From contig MNCI01033497.1 in NCBI GenBank assembly GCA_015680685.1, forward strand, positions 1 through 25,057: a stretch of 25,057 bases of DNA, given 5' to 3'. The stretch is from Gnetum montanum. Lineage: Eukaryota; Streptophyta; Gnetopsida; Gnetales; Gnetaceae. Below the pieces are notes generated by a model that saw nothing but the letters and a program-made list of their open reading frames with translations, did not search any database and was not told where the DNA came from. This document shows, one piece after another, positions 10,605 to 19,095 of this stretch (its first letter is position 1; the number at the start of each line of letters is the position of its first letter). Both the position numbers and the translations under genes were made by a program.

Positions 10605-11454
10605 TGATGAGCGACAAGTATCCCCTAAGCCCAACCATATGAATTACAAGAGTTCACCAACCATCAGGTTGAATTCTATAGACTTTGTCACCTAATTTGC
10701 AATTATTCTTAAATAGTGAATCGTGTAGTTGTAGATCATTGTCTTCCCAATCCACACTTGTGTTTAACTATGTGTATGGTTAAGTATGATTGAGGCATAA
10801 GATGTTTTATTTTTATGATTATTTTTAGTATATTTTTCTCCTAATTTCTTACTAATGAAATGAAGATTTATGATTAAGTTAATTAACTATCCTAATGGTG
10901 TAGCATTCCCACTTTTCGTACACATCCTAAACTTATATTAATGCTACTAGGTTACCAAGTATATACTACTAAGTTTACCAAGTATACACTGCTAAGATTA
11001 CCAAGCATTAGTATGTTATGCTCAAAGTGGTCGTACTCACATGTTTATCTTTAATATGATTAATTACATTAATTACTTAAGAACATGAATATAAAGTGAA
11101 TATAAAGTACTGTAAAGAAATAGGAAACTAGTCTAAGTGCTACAATGGATGTAGGAAATCTCAATTTTATTGCTGATCATGCCAATGCGTCTAGGTACAT
11201 GAGCACTCGAATAAAATTTTGTGCAATCACATATATCCATGCTATAGGTACTCAAAGGAAAAATATTCTAATTCTTGAAGGAAAAAACTACAAGAGTTCA
11301 ACTAAGAATAAGATCGAAAGGTTCCATAAATGTAAGGGGTGCTTGTATTTATATAGGCAATGGCTGCATCAACATTGATGTATCTGTGTCAATGCATCCT
11401 AGCAAGCATCAATGGGCATACGTTGATGTAGCCTATCTTATTAATGGTTCATCA
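10605..11454 (-). repeat. LTR of element B (5' LTR, minus orientation)
   Basis: The LTR is about 850 bp, ending CTCATCA just before the primer binding site and starting near TGATGAACC at 11454-11446. A TATA box (CCTATATAAATACAAGC in minus reading) is at about 11340-11357. Just upstream of it are short inverted words built on CATCAA/TTGATG (11367-11380 and 11407-11428). The distal part matches the A and C LTRs in ATTCAACC and TTCATATGGTTG but is otherwise more diverged. It is therefore another subfamily, or an older copy. Confidence 0.7.
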
Positions 11455-12763
11455 ATATGTATTATAATATTTTCATTTATTGAATGTAAGGATATATATA
11501 AGTAAATTTTGCAATTCATGTTTCCATCATCTTTAGTGTTTACAACTAGTTTACTACACATACAATTAATAGACCTCTTGTTGTGTTGGCTAGCAAGACC
11601 TCTATTTGTCTATAACTCTTCTAAAGTATTATAGGAAAGGATCATCATCAAGAGCCTCAATGCTCATCCCACTAAAGTGGGATCTTAAGAGGATCGATGG
11701 ACAAGTAAAAGCCTAATCTCTTTCAAGCATCACACCTAGTCTTCTAAAGTATTACGTTGCTTACATGACTTGAAGTATGCTTATAGTCATTCTTTTAGTG
11801 ACATCCCCTTTAACATATATGTTAATGAATTGTGTCTTAGTTTCCTCTTAGTAATCAAGTTAGAATGTTTCTTATTCAATACTCATTGATGAATTTTATT
11901 ATTGAATGGAGGTAATAAGGCATTGCTCACTTAGTAATAACGTGTGGTTTCTGATGTGCAAGTCATTGATTTAATTATAAAGAGTATGACAATTTGACAC
12001 TATGTCTTTGGTGCATTTATAGTCAAATTAGAATCTTATGTAATGAACCCACTTTTATATGTAAATGATGTTACACCAATTTTTGAAACTTATATTTTAG
12101 TATGTCTGTGTATTTTGGATCTATTATACAAATGAACTTGTGCAAAATATATTAGTAGAAATAAATTCAAGTTGCATATGCAATACTTTTATCAGAAGCT
12201 AATTTGTTGCCATTCAAAACTAAAGTAATGTATTAGCTCTTAACATCCTACTTTAATAATAAAAATAACAATAATATCTTAGGATAGAGCATCTAAAAAT
12301 CTAAATAATAGGGGTGGTTCCCTAAAGGACAATTGTGGTTGCAAAAATGGGATATTGATTAATGGAATACTAAATTTAAAACAAGCTTGGAAATTTGTTA
12401 TAGAAAATGTTTTTGAGATACAAAATGAGGCATAAATACAAAACAAAAAAAAAACTGTAATTTTATTGGCAAAATATTAGAGCCAGCAAACATGGAAAAA
12501 CAAAATATCTACATGTAATAATTATAATATCCATAAAAGCACTAATTAGCAAATAAAAATGGGATCACACAATCTCCAAGTTGAAACTAGAAGATGGAAC
12601 AATGAGTAACATGTATTATTAAAATGTTGGAAAACATATTTTTTTCAAAAGAAAATAGCATATCTATAGTTAGGGTTTGTATGAGCTATTTGAGCTACCA
12701 ATGCTAGTTCTAAGGAATTATAAAGAAGATATATTTAAGTTACAAAATTATATAGAACAATGA
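11455..12763. other. Spacer between elements B and C, no gene seen
   Basis: This is AT-rich sequence with only short frames and no recognised protein motif on either strand. It has a small hairpin-like stretch (CCCACTAAAGTGGG near 11668-11681) and an A-rich patch near 12440. It is probably older intergenic DNA into which B and C were inserted. Confidence 0.4.
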
Positions 12764-12835
12764 GGTGTTAGCCTAGTGATAAGTCTCTTGATTTGAAAGC
12801 TCCAAGTCATGGATTTGATTCTAGTGGGTAAAGTC
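12764..12835 (+). repeat. tRNA-derived SINE head or tRNA-like pseudogene
   Basis: The sequence starts GGTGTTAGCCTAGTGATAAG. Box A-like TAGCCTAGTGAT is at 12769-12780 and box B-like GGATTTGATTC at 12811-12821 (consensus GGTTCGANNCC with C-to-T type changes). The 42-base distance between the boxes is that of a tRNA. The anticodon arm is poorly formed, so a working tRNA is unlikely. A pyrimidine-rich tail (about 12870-12910) follows. This is the usual look of the pol III promoter head of a plant SINE; the exact 3' end is not defined. Confidence 0.55.
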
Positions 12836-12957
12836 AAGTTATAAAGTTATAATTGAACTATATTATAATTCTTTCAGGGTTCCAAGATCCTCTTCCCCCT
12901 TCCCCTTTATATAATACTTCTAATGTACCCTGTCTTAGGATGTACCTATAAGCAAAT

Positions 12958-13838
12958 TGATGAGTGGCAAGGTACCCCTATGCTCAACCATATGAATCAC
13001 AAGCATTCACGCACGATCTGGTTGAATTCCATGGATGGAACTAGTTGTGCATCTAAATCATTATGCTTTGATCATAGTTTGCTATCTTTCCACTTAGACT
13101 AGTGGTAGCTTTATCACGTATGATTTAGTCCAAAGTGAGGCATACAATATTGTCTAATTCTATGCTACTCGTAATGACGATAAAGAGATAAATTAACTAA
13201 TCAAATGAACAATGGAAAATAAGATCTAAACTAGCCTATGTGTGATGAGTATCTATCCCCAATCATCCGTACACACCTTGGACTTCATATAACTACCATT
13301 GGGATTGCCAAGCATACATCATTGGGTGTGCCAAATGATACACTGCTAGATTATTAAGTACTTACACTTAAGCACTCGTGATTAAGTCATACTTATTTTG
13401 CTTAATAATAGGAATAGTATATAGTAATAAATGGAAACATTAACTAAAGAAAATAGTAAATAATTAAATAATTAGAGCAATAATAAATCTAAGTGAATGC
13501 AGCAATGATGGAAGTAATCTCAATCTTTATTTCCAATCATGTAACGTGTCCAAGTAAATCACACTTGAACAAAGGTGTGGTATGATTACAAACATCACAC
13601 TATGAGCATGCACTAGGAATAGCAGAACTTGAATTTAGAAACCTAAGAAAGACTATCAAAAAATAAGAACTAAAACTATGTCCCAACCGCACACCCAAGT
13701 GTTGTATTTATAGGCTAGCATGGAAGAGACAATATCATATATTTGACATCTTTTCTTAGGACCTAATATCATGTATCTGATATTGGAGCCTCAATATTGA
13801 GTATTCGATATTGAGGCTAACACAACAATGACTCATCA
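12958..13838 (-). repeat. LTR of element C (3' LTR, minus orientation)
   Basis: The LTR is about 880 bp, beginning TGATGAGTCA after the polypurine tract and ending CTCATCA. A TATA box (CCTATAAATACAACACTT in minus reading) is at about 13695-13715. The U3 contains inverted words based on AATAT: a perfect 10-bp-arm palindrome at 13788-13797/13808-13817, and AATATC/GATATT nearby at 13765-13784. The distal part is very similar to LTR A. The AATAAA in GAAATAAAGATTGAG, shared with LTR A, is a possible polyadenylation signal. Confidence 0.75.
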
Positions 13839-13848
13839 TACCCCCACT
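13839..13848 (-). other. Polypurine tract of element C
   Basis: In minus reading this is AGTGGGGGTA, directly before the LTR start TGATGAG, with CTCGAGGATGAG about 25 bases upstream. The same arrangement is present before LTR A. Confidence 0.65.
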
Positions 13849-14027
13849 ACTAAATGAAAACTCATCCTCGAGTTAAAAAAAATAAGGAATAAGTTCTTTA
13901 CAAAAATTGGTGGAAATGTATGGAATTATTGACTGAGTTAAACAAACAACAAATGGACTTATACATGCGGCAGTGGTGTTTACAAAAATAATTGGACACA
14001 AAATTACAAAACATAAATCGAGAATGC

Positions 14028-15545
14028 TCATGTGGTTCCTGGAGGTGGTGGCTCCTTCATAGGTCGCTTCCCCTTATCACCAGGCTTGTGAAATTTATAG
14101 CAATCAGTAATGCCTGCAATTTTCCTCTTCCATCCTTGGATCCTATACCATCCAAGCTACTAAACTGATGTGTGCTAGTGCAAGTACATCCCAAGGGCAT
14201 GGCAATTGCAAGAACATCTTATTGACCTTCACATACCAAGCCACAAACTACTGTCATTCTTCCTCAAAGGCCCTAGCTTTTTCTCTTACTTCTTGATAAT
14301 CTATTAATCTCCTAACTTGGTCTAATGCAACATCCTTCTATCCATGGTAGCTAGCTTTAACCACCTACAATTCTAAGTTTGCCATATGGAGCTTTTGCAA
14401 AGCATCTTTTCTATCCACAAACTCTTTATCATATAATGCATAAGTGCTTGCTACTTACTTCTCTAGATGAGTATCTTAGCAATTTTCTACAAGTGGCTCA
14501 TTGAGGGTCTATAATCTTACAATGGTAGTGTTGGAGGAGCTTATGTTTTAGGGCGTTGTTCAAGCTCTCGTTCTGGTTCTTTTTCTAGTTCGACTTCCTT
14601 CTCCTATTCTTTCTCTTCACCAAGGTCTTTCCTTGGTGCTACAAGTTTGAGCAACTCTGCAAAGAAAGTGTTCTAAGCCTTCCTAGGGACATCATTTATG
14701 TACCCTAGGATTCCAGCGTGCTTGCATAGTTTTCTGATTAGGCATGGGAATGGGAGTGTTGGCTTCCCTGCCTTTTTCTCCTTGAACCATCTCTAAATCT
14801 CTATGCAGTATAGCTAGGGAAGGTTGGCTACGTACTTGCCCATTAGGATGGCACTTCCCCTAGCCGCATTGGTGGAGATTCAGTTAAGCCCTTTGGTGGG
14901 AAACAGATGATATGTTCCTATTTTGAAATAGGTTCTCTCTTCTAGAGTTAATTCATGATATGGTTTATCATCCTTTATGTATGCCCACCTCAACCGTAGC
15001 TTTCTTGTGCTAGGGCCAAATCTTGTAGATAGATGGGATAACTTAGCCCCTTCATTCATCAGATTCAAAGCTTCAATGATTACTTTAATCAAGAAGTTAA
15101 CATTAACTTCACAAATGCTAATTGTGGTGCCTTCCTCTTTGTTATGTCAAAATTGGTATGTTTGTCCAAGATACCACTCGCCACTATTTGAAAGAATAGG
15201 CCTCAAAGGTGACACTTGAAGTTGTGTTCAAACTACTTATGTAGCAAAGTCTATAAATGGGCCAATGTTCATCTCCATGATGATCGTGGTCAACATGGAT
15301 TTTTCTTGAATGGGCCCAAGGCATTCTGGGGACAATGTGAGATGTTGTCCTTGCACGAGGGCCTATAGTTCTGTAGCCTCTACTTGGGTTGACTGTCCTA
15401 TGATAGGAGCCTCTTAATGAATGCTGAATGATTAGGCTTCTTGCTCCTTGTGTTGCACATGTTCACCTTGTTGGCCTTGGCCATCTCATGGGCACTTGGC
15501 TACTTACTATGAAGGTTCTTTTTGTGCTCCTCTTTTTGGGACCAT
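14028..15545 (-). pseudogene. Third ORF ('putative plant transposon protein' domain) of element C
   Basis: The start is the minus ATG at 15545 (MVPKRGAQKEPS) and the end is the stop at 14028-14030 after PPPPGTT. The central part (about 15092-14650) reads ERTYFKIGTYHLFPTKGLN, then ISTNAARGSAILMGKYVANLP, then LPFPCLIRKLCKHAGI. This is the pattern of the domain named 'putative plant transposon protein' in Athila/Tat elements (a hydrophobic 'F....LIPT....S' block, 'RA.L....' and 'LPFP.LI..LC..AG'). A charged EKE-rich stretch and a KGKRP tail end it. At least six stops or frameshifts are visible. The role of the intact protein is unknown. Confidence 0.65.
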
Positions 15546-15895
15546 CTACAATCAAGGAAAGATTGGGTGTTACTAAGGTTGTGTTCTTTATCATTAAACA
15601 TTTTATACCTTACTTGTTACCTTAGTTCATATGAATGTAGAGTTAGAAAATTTTTCAAGAAAAATCCTCAAAAAATGTTTATCGTCTTTTACAACCCTTT
15701 GCAATTAGTTCCTTTTCCCTTATGTATGGCTTATTATAATGGTTATGGTCCCTTGGGTGGAAAAATTAAGGTTTCTAGCATTACCAAAATTGATTTTACA
15801 TTATATCACTTATGGTTTTTAATGTTCTTACCCATATAATATCCTTCAGATGATATCAAATTTTAGAAATGTGGTGCAAGTTTCTCACACAAGCA

Positions 15896-15923
15896 CCCCC
15901 CCCCCCCCCCCCCCCCCCCCCCC
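15896..15923. repeat. Homopolymer run of 28 C
   Basis: Twenty-eight consecutive C residues lie at the outer edge of the sequence attributable to element C. On the minus strand this is a G tract preceded by AGTTAGTTGTT, very similar to AGTTAGTTGT just before the G run of the element A polypurine tract. It may be an expanded or extra polypurine tract. Homopolymers of this length are also prone to sequencing error, so the exact count is uncertain. Confidence 0.8.
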
Positions 15924-17400
15924 AACAACTAACTTGAACACTCCGAGTTCAAACAGGTTCAAACTGTATGGAAAACAAAGTGGTAGATAGCCAAATATCA
16001 CAAGTTATAATTGGTTGTGTAAAGCTTTGAGTCACTAGAGAAAATTCAAAAAACTTCCCTAGCTACAAATGATGAGAATGAAGTTTGGGCACCATGGGGA
16101 TTCTATATCAAGTATCCAACATCGCATCCCACCTGATATCAAGTACTCGATATTGGGATCCATGAATAAGCATTTCATGTGGGTATTAAGCATAAGAAAT
16201 GAAGCTGTAGTGCTAGATGGAAGGGTTCAAGTTAGATCCATAGTTCTAGGGTAAGTAGAAAATCATATGAAGGCACTGAAAGTGTGAGAAGGTGAAGTCA
16301 TCAACGTGAAAAGCTTTGGAAGAAGTAAGAAAAAGGGTGTTGAAATCGAGGTTGTGGGCAAATCAAGTTACATGATAAGGGAAACTACAAAATTTAACAA
16401 TTATGCACTTGGAAGGTTAAGAATGGTGTGGTTGTGTTGAACAAGTACAAGTCACAAAAGTTCCACAAGTGGATCCTCCCCAAAGCAGGCTCCAACCTAC
16501 GATTCCCTTGTGTGACCACACCTAAAAATGTACATAGGCACTAAAGGGGTTGAATGCAATGCATACCTGTGAAACAAAACAACGTGATAAAACCACCAAA
16601 TTGAGATAATAACTCTATGTTATACAAAACCACAAGGTAGGATCACAAATAGCGAGATGAGATGGATTGTAGAAAGGACTGCAGAAATTGGGACATGAGG
16701 TGTCTTACCATAGGCACAATGAATCCTTGTGTGTTATTAATGGTTAAATAATCATGAGCCCTTTGTTCCAAGATTCAAACCTAGTCCAAGCCACATTTCA
16801 ATGACATCGCATTGTTTCATCACTTCAGCTAACAACCATAAGACTATCATAGTTGCAAGGAGTAAAATCACTTGGCATTTTATCCAAGGGAGGTGCTTAT
16901 TTATGGCACACATTTTTTTTATGTAAGTTCTGAGAAGCCACCAACCTTCAGGCATGGGTACATGTCTTTTCGATGGGACCTACGAAAATTATTCAATGTC
17001 TTTTTATGGTACTCTTACTTTCATTTTTCATTAGGTCTACAAGGATATAATTACAACCTCAACAACACGATAGAACATATAGAAGTGGCCAAAGAGAATC
17101 CACAAATCTCCTTGATGGCATGCCCTTTACATTCCCCCTTGGTTCTACACTCTTCTACCTAGATACAATGATTATAAATTTATTTTTAAGTTGGATGATA
17201 AAAAAGAATATCATTATGACCAATGTAAGAACCTCTTATTAATAAAATGAGTGGATGGATGGCATTGTCTCAATGTCCAAATAATCAATTCCTTGTGACT
17301 TGACAACATAGAGAAAACCTCACCTCAATGAGCAACATCATCATTTGTTTGGCCGATAGGCCATTACCAGTCATAATTAGGTAACGCTATTTTTTTGTGT
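15924..17400. other. Spacer without a recognised gene
   Basis: No protein domain is recognisable on either strand; the longest frames (16872-17162 plus, 16955-16752 minus) show no known motif. At about 16100-16160 the words ATATCAAGTA and GATATCAAGTACTCGATATT resemble the inverted words of the element C U3. This could be a remnant of another LTR, but no boundary can be set. Confidence 0.4.
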
Positions 17401-17429
17401 GTAACACTGACCAACGTTGACTTTTCCAC

Positions 17430-17658
17430 GGCCCATTTCGGTAACACAACTTTGTGCACAATGCTGACATGTAACTAAAATTCAGGACAGGCCATTTCGG
17501 TAACACAACTTTGTGCACAATGCTGACGTGTAATTAAAATTCAGGACAGGCCATTTCGGTAACACAACTTTATGCATTTCGGTAACACAACTTTGTGCAT
17601 AACGCTAAGGTGTACCGACAGGCCATTTCGGTAATGCCAACTTTGTGCATAACCCTGC
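17430..17658 (+). repeat. Tandem repeat, 59-bp unit, about five copies
   Basis: The unit begins GGCCATTTCGGTAACACAAC and continues with TTTGTGCACAATGCTGACGT. Copies start at 17430 (with one extra C), 17490, 17549 (cut short), about 17575 and 17621 (last two diverged and shorter). Half-units such as GTAACGCT and GTAACACTGACC lie just upstream, from about 17381. The array ends next to the gene-fragment mosaic, so it could be the subterminal repeat region of a DNA transposon, but no matching inverted copy was found in the window. Confidence 0.75.
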
Positions 17659-17898
17659 CTTGGTATGAAAAGTTACGTCCTTTGCATTGTGATAAATACA
17701 CAGATAATGCGTGAAAACAGTGCACAGAGTAGGAGCTGGAGGAGAAAGGCTCAAGTTCTGCATGAGTTCTGCGCAGGATGTAGATCAGAAGGTACAGAAA
17801 GCCGAAGACAGAAACGACACGCGGATGGGATGCAGAACACAATCAGAGCGCAGATCGGGACACGAAATAGGAAGCAGAGGCTAAGGAGGATGCGCACT

Positions 17899-18026
17899 CT
17901 GCGCAGAGGGTGGGAGGTGGGAGGCTATGTTCTGCACGCGCTGTGCAGAGGGCGGGAGGTGGGAGGACTGTGTCCTACCCGCGCTGCGCAGAGGGTAGGA
18001 GGTGGGAGGGCTGTGTCCTGATGATG
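17899..18026 (+). repeat. G-rich tandem repeat, 42-43-bp unit, three copies
   Basis: Copies start at 17899, 17941 and 17984, each opening with CTG(C/T)GCAGAGGG followed by a GGG-rich stretch (for example GGGTGGGAGGTGGGAGG) and then TGTTCTGCACGCG or TGTCCTACCCGCG. The third copy degenerates at TGATGATG. Each copy has three or more G runs, so G-quadruplex folding of the plus strand is plausible. An open frame across the array (17665-18021) reflects the repeat, not a recognised protein. Confidence 0.7.
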
Positions 18027-18078
18027 AAGTTAGTGCTCAGAGGCTGATGCTTAGCGGCTGATCCCAAAAAATTACAGG

Positions 18079-18370
18079 GAGCCAAATCCGTATCCATAGA
18101 GCCTATGGAACATTCCTCTGGATTTAGCATTCTCTGGAGTGCCTATTCCTGCAAGAACTACACGTGTTTGATGAACATAAAGTACCAGAAAGCATTTGAT
18201 GACTGCAAGGACTATTTTGATTTGTGGGCGGGGAGAGCACAAGATGGACGCATTCTCTGTCCGCCATGGATCTCTCCATTGATGAAGTTCTAGTTCTGAA
18301 GAAAACTAAGGATGGAGCTTCAACAATTAGAATTGGTCTAGATATTGGGGGAGGCACTGGCACAGTTTTT
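18079..18370 (+). pseudogene. Fragment of a plant SAM-dependent methyltransferase-like gene
   Basis: Three frames in succession give one protein-like line. They are EPNPYP*SLWNIP (from 18079), WSAYSCKNYTCLMNIK then KAFDDCKDYFDL (from 18135), and GGESTRW then MDLSIDEVLVLKK then IRIGLDIGGGTGT (18224-18364). This resembles the plant family of methyltransferase-like proteins with 'W.AY.CK...CL', 'F.DCKDCFDL.GRE..RW' and the 'IRIGLDIGGGTGTFAARM' nucleotide-binding loop. The SAM-binding motif is present, but similarity stops right after it, and both ends are cut. Two frameshifts and one stop show it is not expressed as a protein. Family naming is from memory; a distant family sharing the loop is the alternative. 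Confidence 0.6.
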
Positions 18371-18475
18371 GCTAAGCATTGTTTGGTTCATCGATCTTTT
18401 AGAGCCAGTAGATCTGTTAGAGCCGCAGCCTACCCTCTTCACAGTTTTTGCTAAGCATTATTTCGTTGGTCGATC
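18361..18475 (+). repeat. Imperfect direct repeat, two copies 79 bp apart
   Basis: CACAGTTTTTGCTAAGCATT occurs at 18361-18380 and again, identical, at 18440-18459. Each is followed by a related 16-base stretch ending TCGATC (four differences). The first copy begins exactly where the methyltransferase similarity ends, so the repeat may mark a fragment junction. Confidence 0.7.
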
Positions 18476-18877
18476 CAACAAGCTTTGAAGGAATTCATCA
18501 AAGGTGGAGGAAACTTTCTTTATGCGCCAAATGGTAAAAGCGTGTCTGCTGCTACGTTAAATGGCAAAAGCGCATGAACGTTGGACTTTTCAGTGGGTAA
18601 GATTTGATATGTTTTGTAGCAAAGATTCTGGAGAGCGCGGGGTTTTTTACAGTCAAAAATTTCGGGTACCAAACTTCTAAAAAGAGGGTTGCTTCAATCG
18701 CACAAACCTCAGTGGAGTGGAAATCAGGAAATGATGCTTCTCTCATCGCTTCTCTTTTTGGTTGCGTTTTTATTTTTTGTATTTTTTGGATTCATCAAAG
18801 AGTGAGTTGTAAAGCTCAAGATTCTTCTTTGTGTTCTAGAATTCCCTTTTGTGGATTCATTTGCCGATTTTTCAGCC

Positions 18878-18964
18878 ATGGCGGATCATGAAGATGAGGA
18901 TCTACAAATGGCTCTGCAAATGAGCCTGCAGCCGGCACCAGAGCCCAAGCGCAGCAAGCCAAGG
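18878..18964 (+). pseudogene. First-exon fragment of a UIM-containing (MINDY-like?) gene
   Basis: ATG at 18878 in a good plant context (CAGCCATGGCG) starts MADHEDEDLQMALQMSLQ, then EPKRSKPR. DEDLQMALQMSLQ fits the ubiquitin-interacting motif (acidic start, L, A, S at the conserved spacing). N-termini of this type (MAD..DEDLQMAL.MSMQ...EPKRSKP) are known from a plant UIM protein of the MINDY deubiquitinase kind, an assignment from memory. The fragment keeps 29 codons. After 18964 the sequence changes to the opposite-strand dioxygenase fragment. About 280 bases upstream (from about 18600) look like a 5' leader but cannot be assigned. Confidence 0.5.
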
Positions 18965-18967
18965 GTG

Positions 18968-19095
18968 TGGGTTCCTTGCAAGCCTTCACAATATCATTCT
19001 CTTCCAATCCAAGCACCAGCGAAACCAATTGCATCCACTGCGTGCATGGTTTCACGGTATTTCTGCAGCACGTTTCGCCACTCGGGTGGCTGATT
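18968..19095 (-). pseudogene. 2-oxoglutarate dioxygenase fragment, downstream piece
   Basis: On the minus strand, from the LINE target site, the frame reads NQPPEWRNVLQKYRETM. After a shift of frame near 19040 it continues LVLGLEENDIVKACKEP. Plant 2-oxoglutarate/Fe(II) dioxygenases of the flavanone-3-hydroxylase-like kind have 'W(P)DKP..WR.V...Y...M', then 'LGLE.......AC' at this distance, in the region before the catalytic double-stranded helix. The iron-binding H-x-D...H residues are not in the fragment. It joins the piece at 24578-24780, from which the LINE separates it. It ends where it abuts the UIM fragment. Confidence 0.6.
19078..19095. repeat. Target-site duplication, left copy, of the LINE
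   Basis: CCACTCGGGTGGCTGATT. It matches 24578-24595 at 17 of 18 positions; the one difference is G here against A there. It marks the left edge of the LINE, and similarity stops at once on both sides. In minus reading it encodes NQPPEW of the dioxygenase fragment. Confidence 0.8.

Larger units (their letters stand above)
4157..11454 (-). mobile_element. Element B: long decayed Athila/Tat-like Ty3/gypsy retrotransposon
   Basis: Read on the minus strand the order is 5' LTR (11454-10605), primer binding site (10603-10585), gag (from 10441), protease, reverse transcriptase, RNase H and integrase (to about 4157). This is the Ty3/gypsy order, with integrase last. The RT wording (FLDGYSGYNQ, FGLCNAP, FMDD) and the primer binding site point to the Athila/Tat branch. 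All coding parts carry many stops and frameshifts, so the copy is dead and old. The third ORF and 3' LTR expected beyond 4157 are absent; the nearest LTR (A) is in the opposite orientation and belongs to a different subfamily. Confidence 0.85.
12958..15840 (-). mobile_element. Element C: 3' part of an Athila/Tat-like Ty3/gypsy retrotransposon
   Basis: In minus reading, a non-coding stretch (to about 15840) is followed by the third ORF (15545-14028), a spacer, a polypurine tract (13848-13839) and an LTR (13838-12958). Gag, pol and the other LTR are not seen, so the copy is 5'-truncated or was rearranged. The order and sequence match element A, which lies on the other strand about 9 kb away. 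The similarity covers the LTR, polypurine tract, spacer, ORF ends and pre-ORF stretch. Confidence 0.75.

Noticed and set aside
12764-12835. Functional tRNA gene
   Set aside because: Box B has lost its consensus GGTTCGA and the anticodon arm does not form a proper stem with a 7-base loop.
17665-18021. 118-codon open frame (+) with glycine- and arginine-rich end
   Set aside because: Its second half is the G-rich 43-bp tandem repeat, its start is not supported, and it has no domain. It is treated as repeat-derived.
18816-19055. 79-codon minus-strand frame as a protein gene
   Set aside because: Only the LGLEENDIVKACKEP part is dioxygenase-like. The rest is antisense of the UIM exon and its leader.
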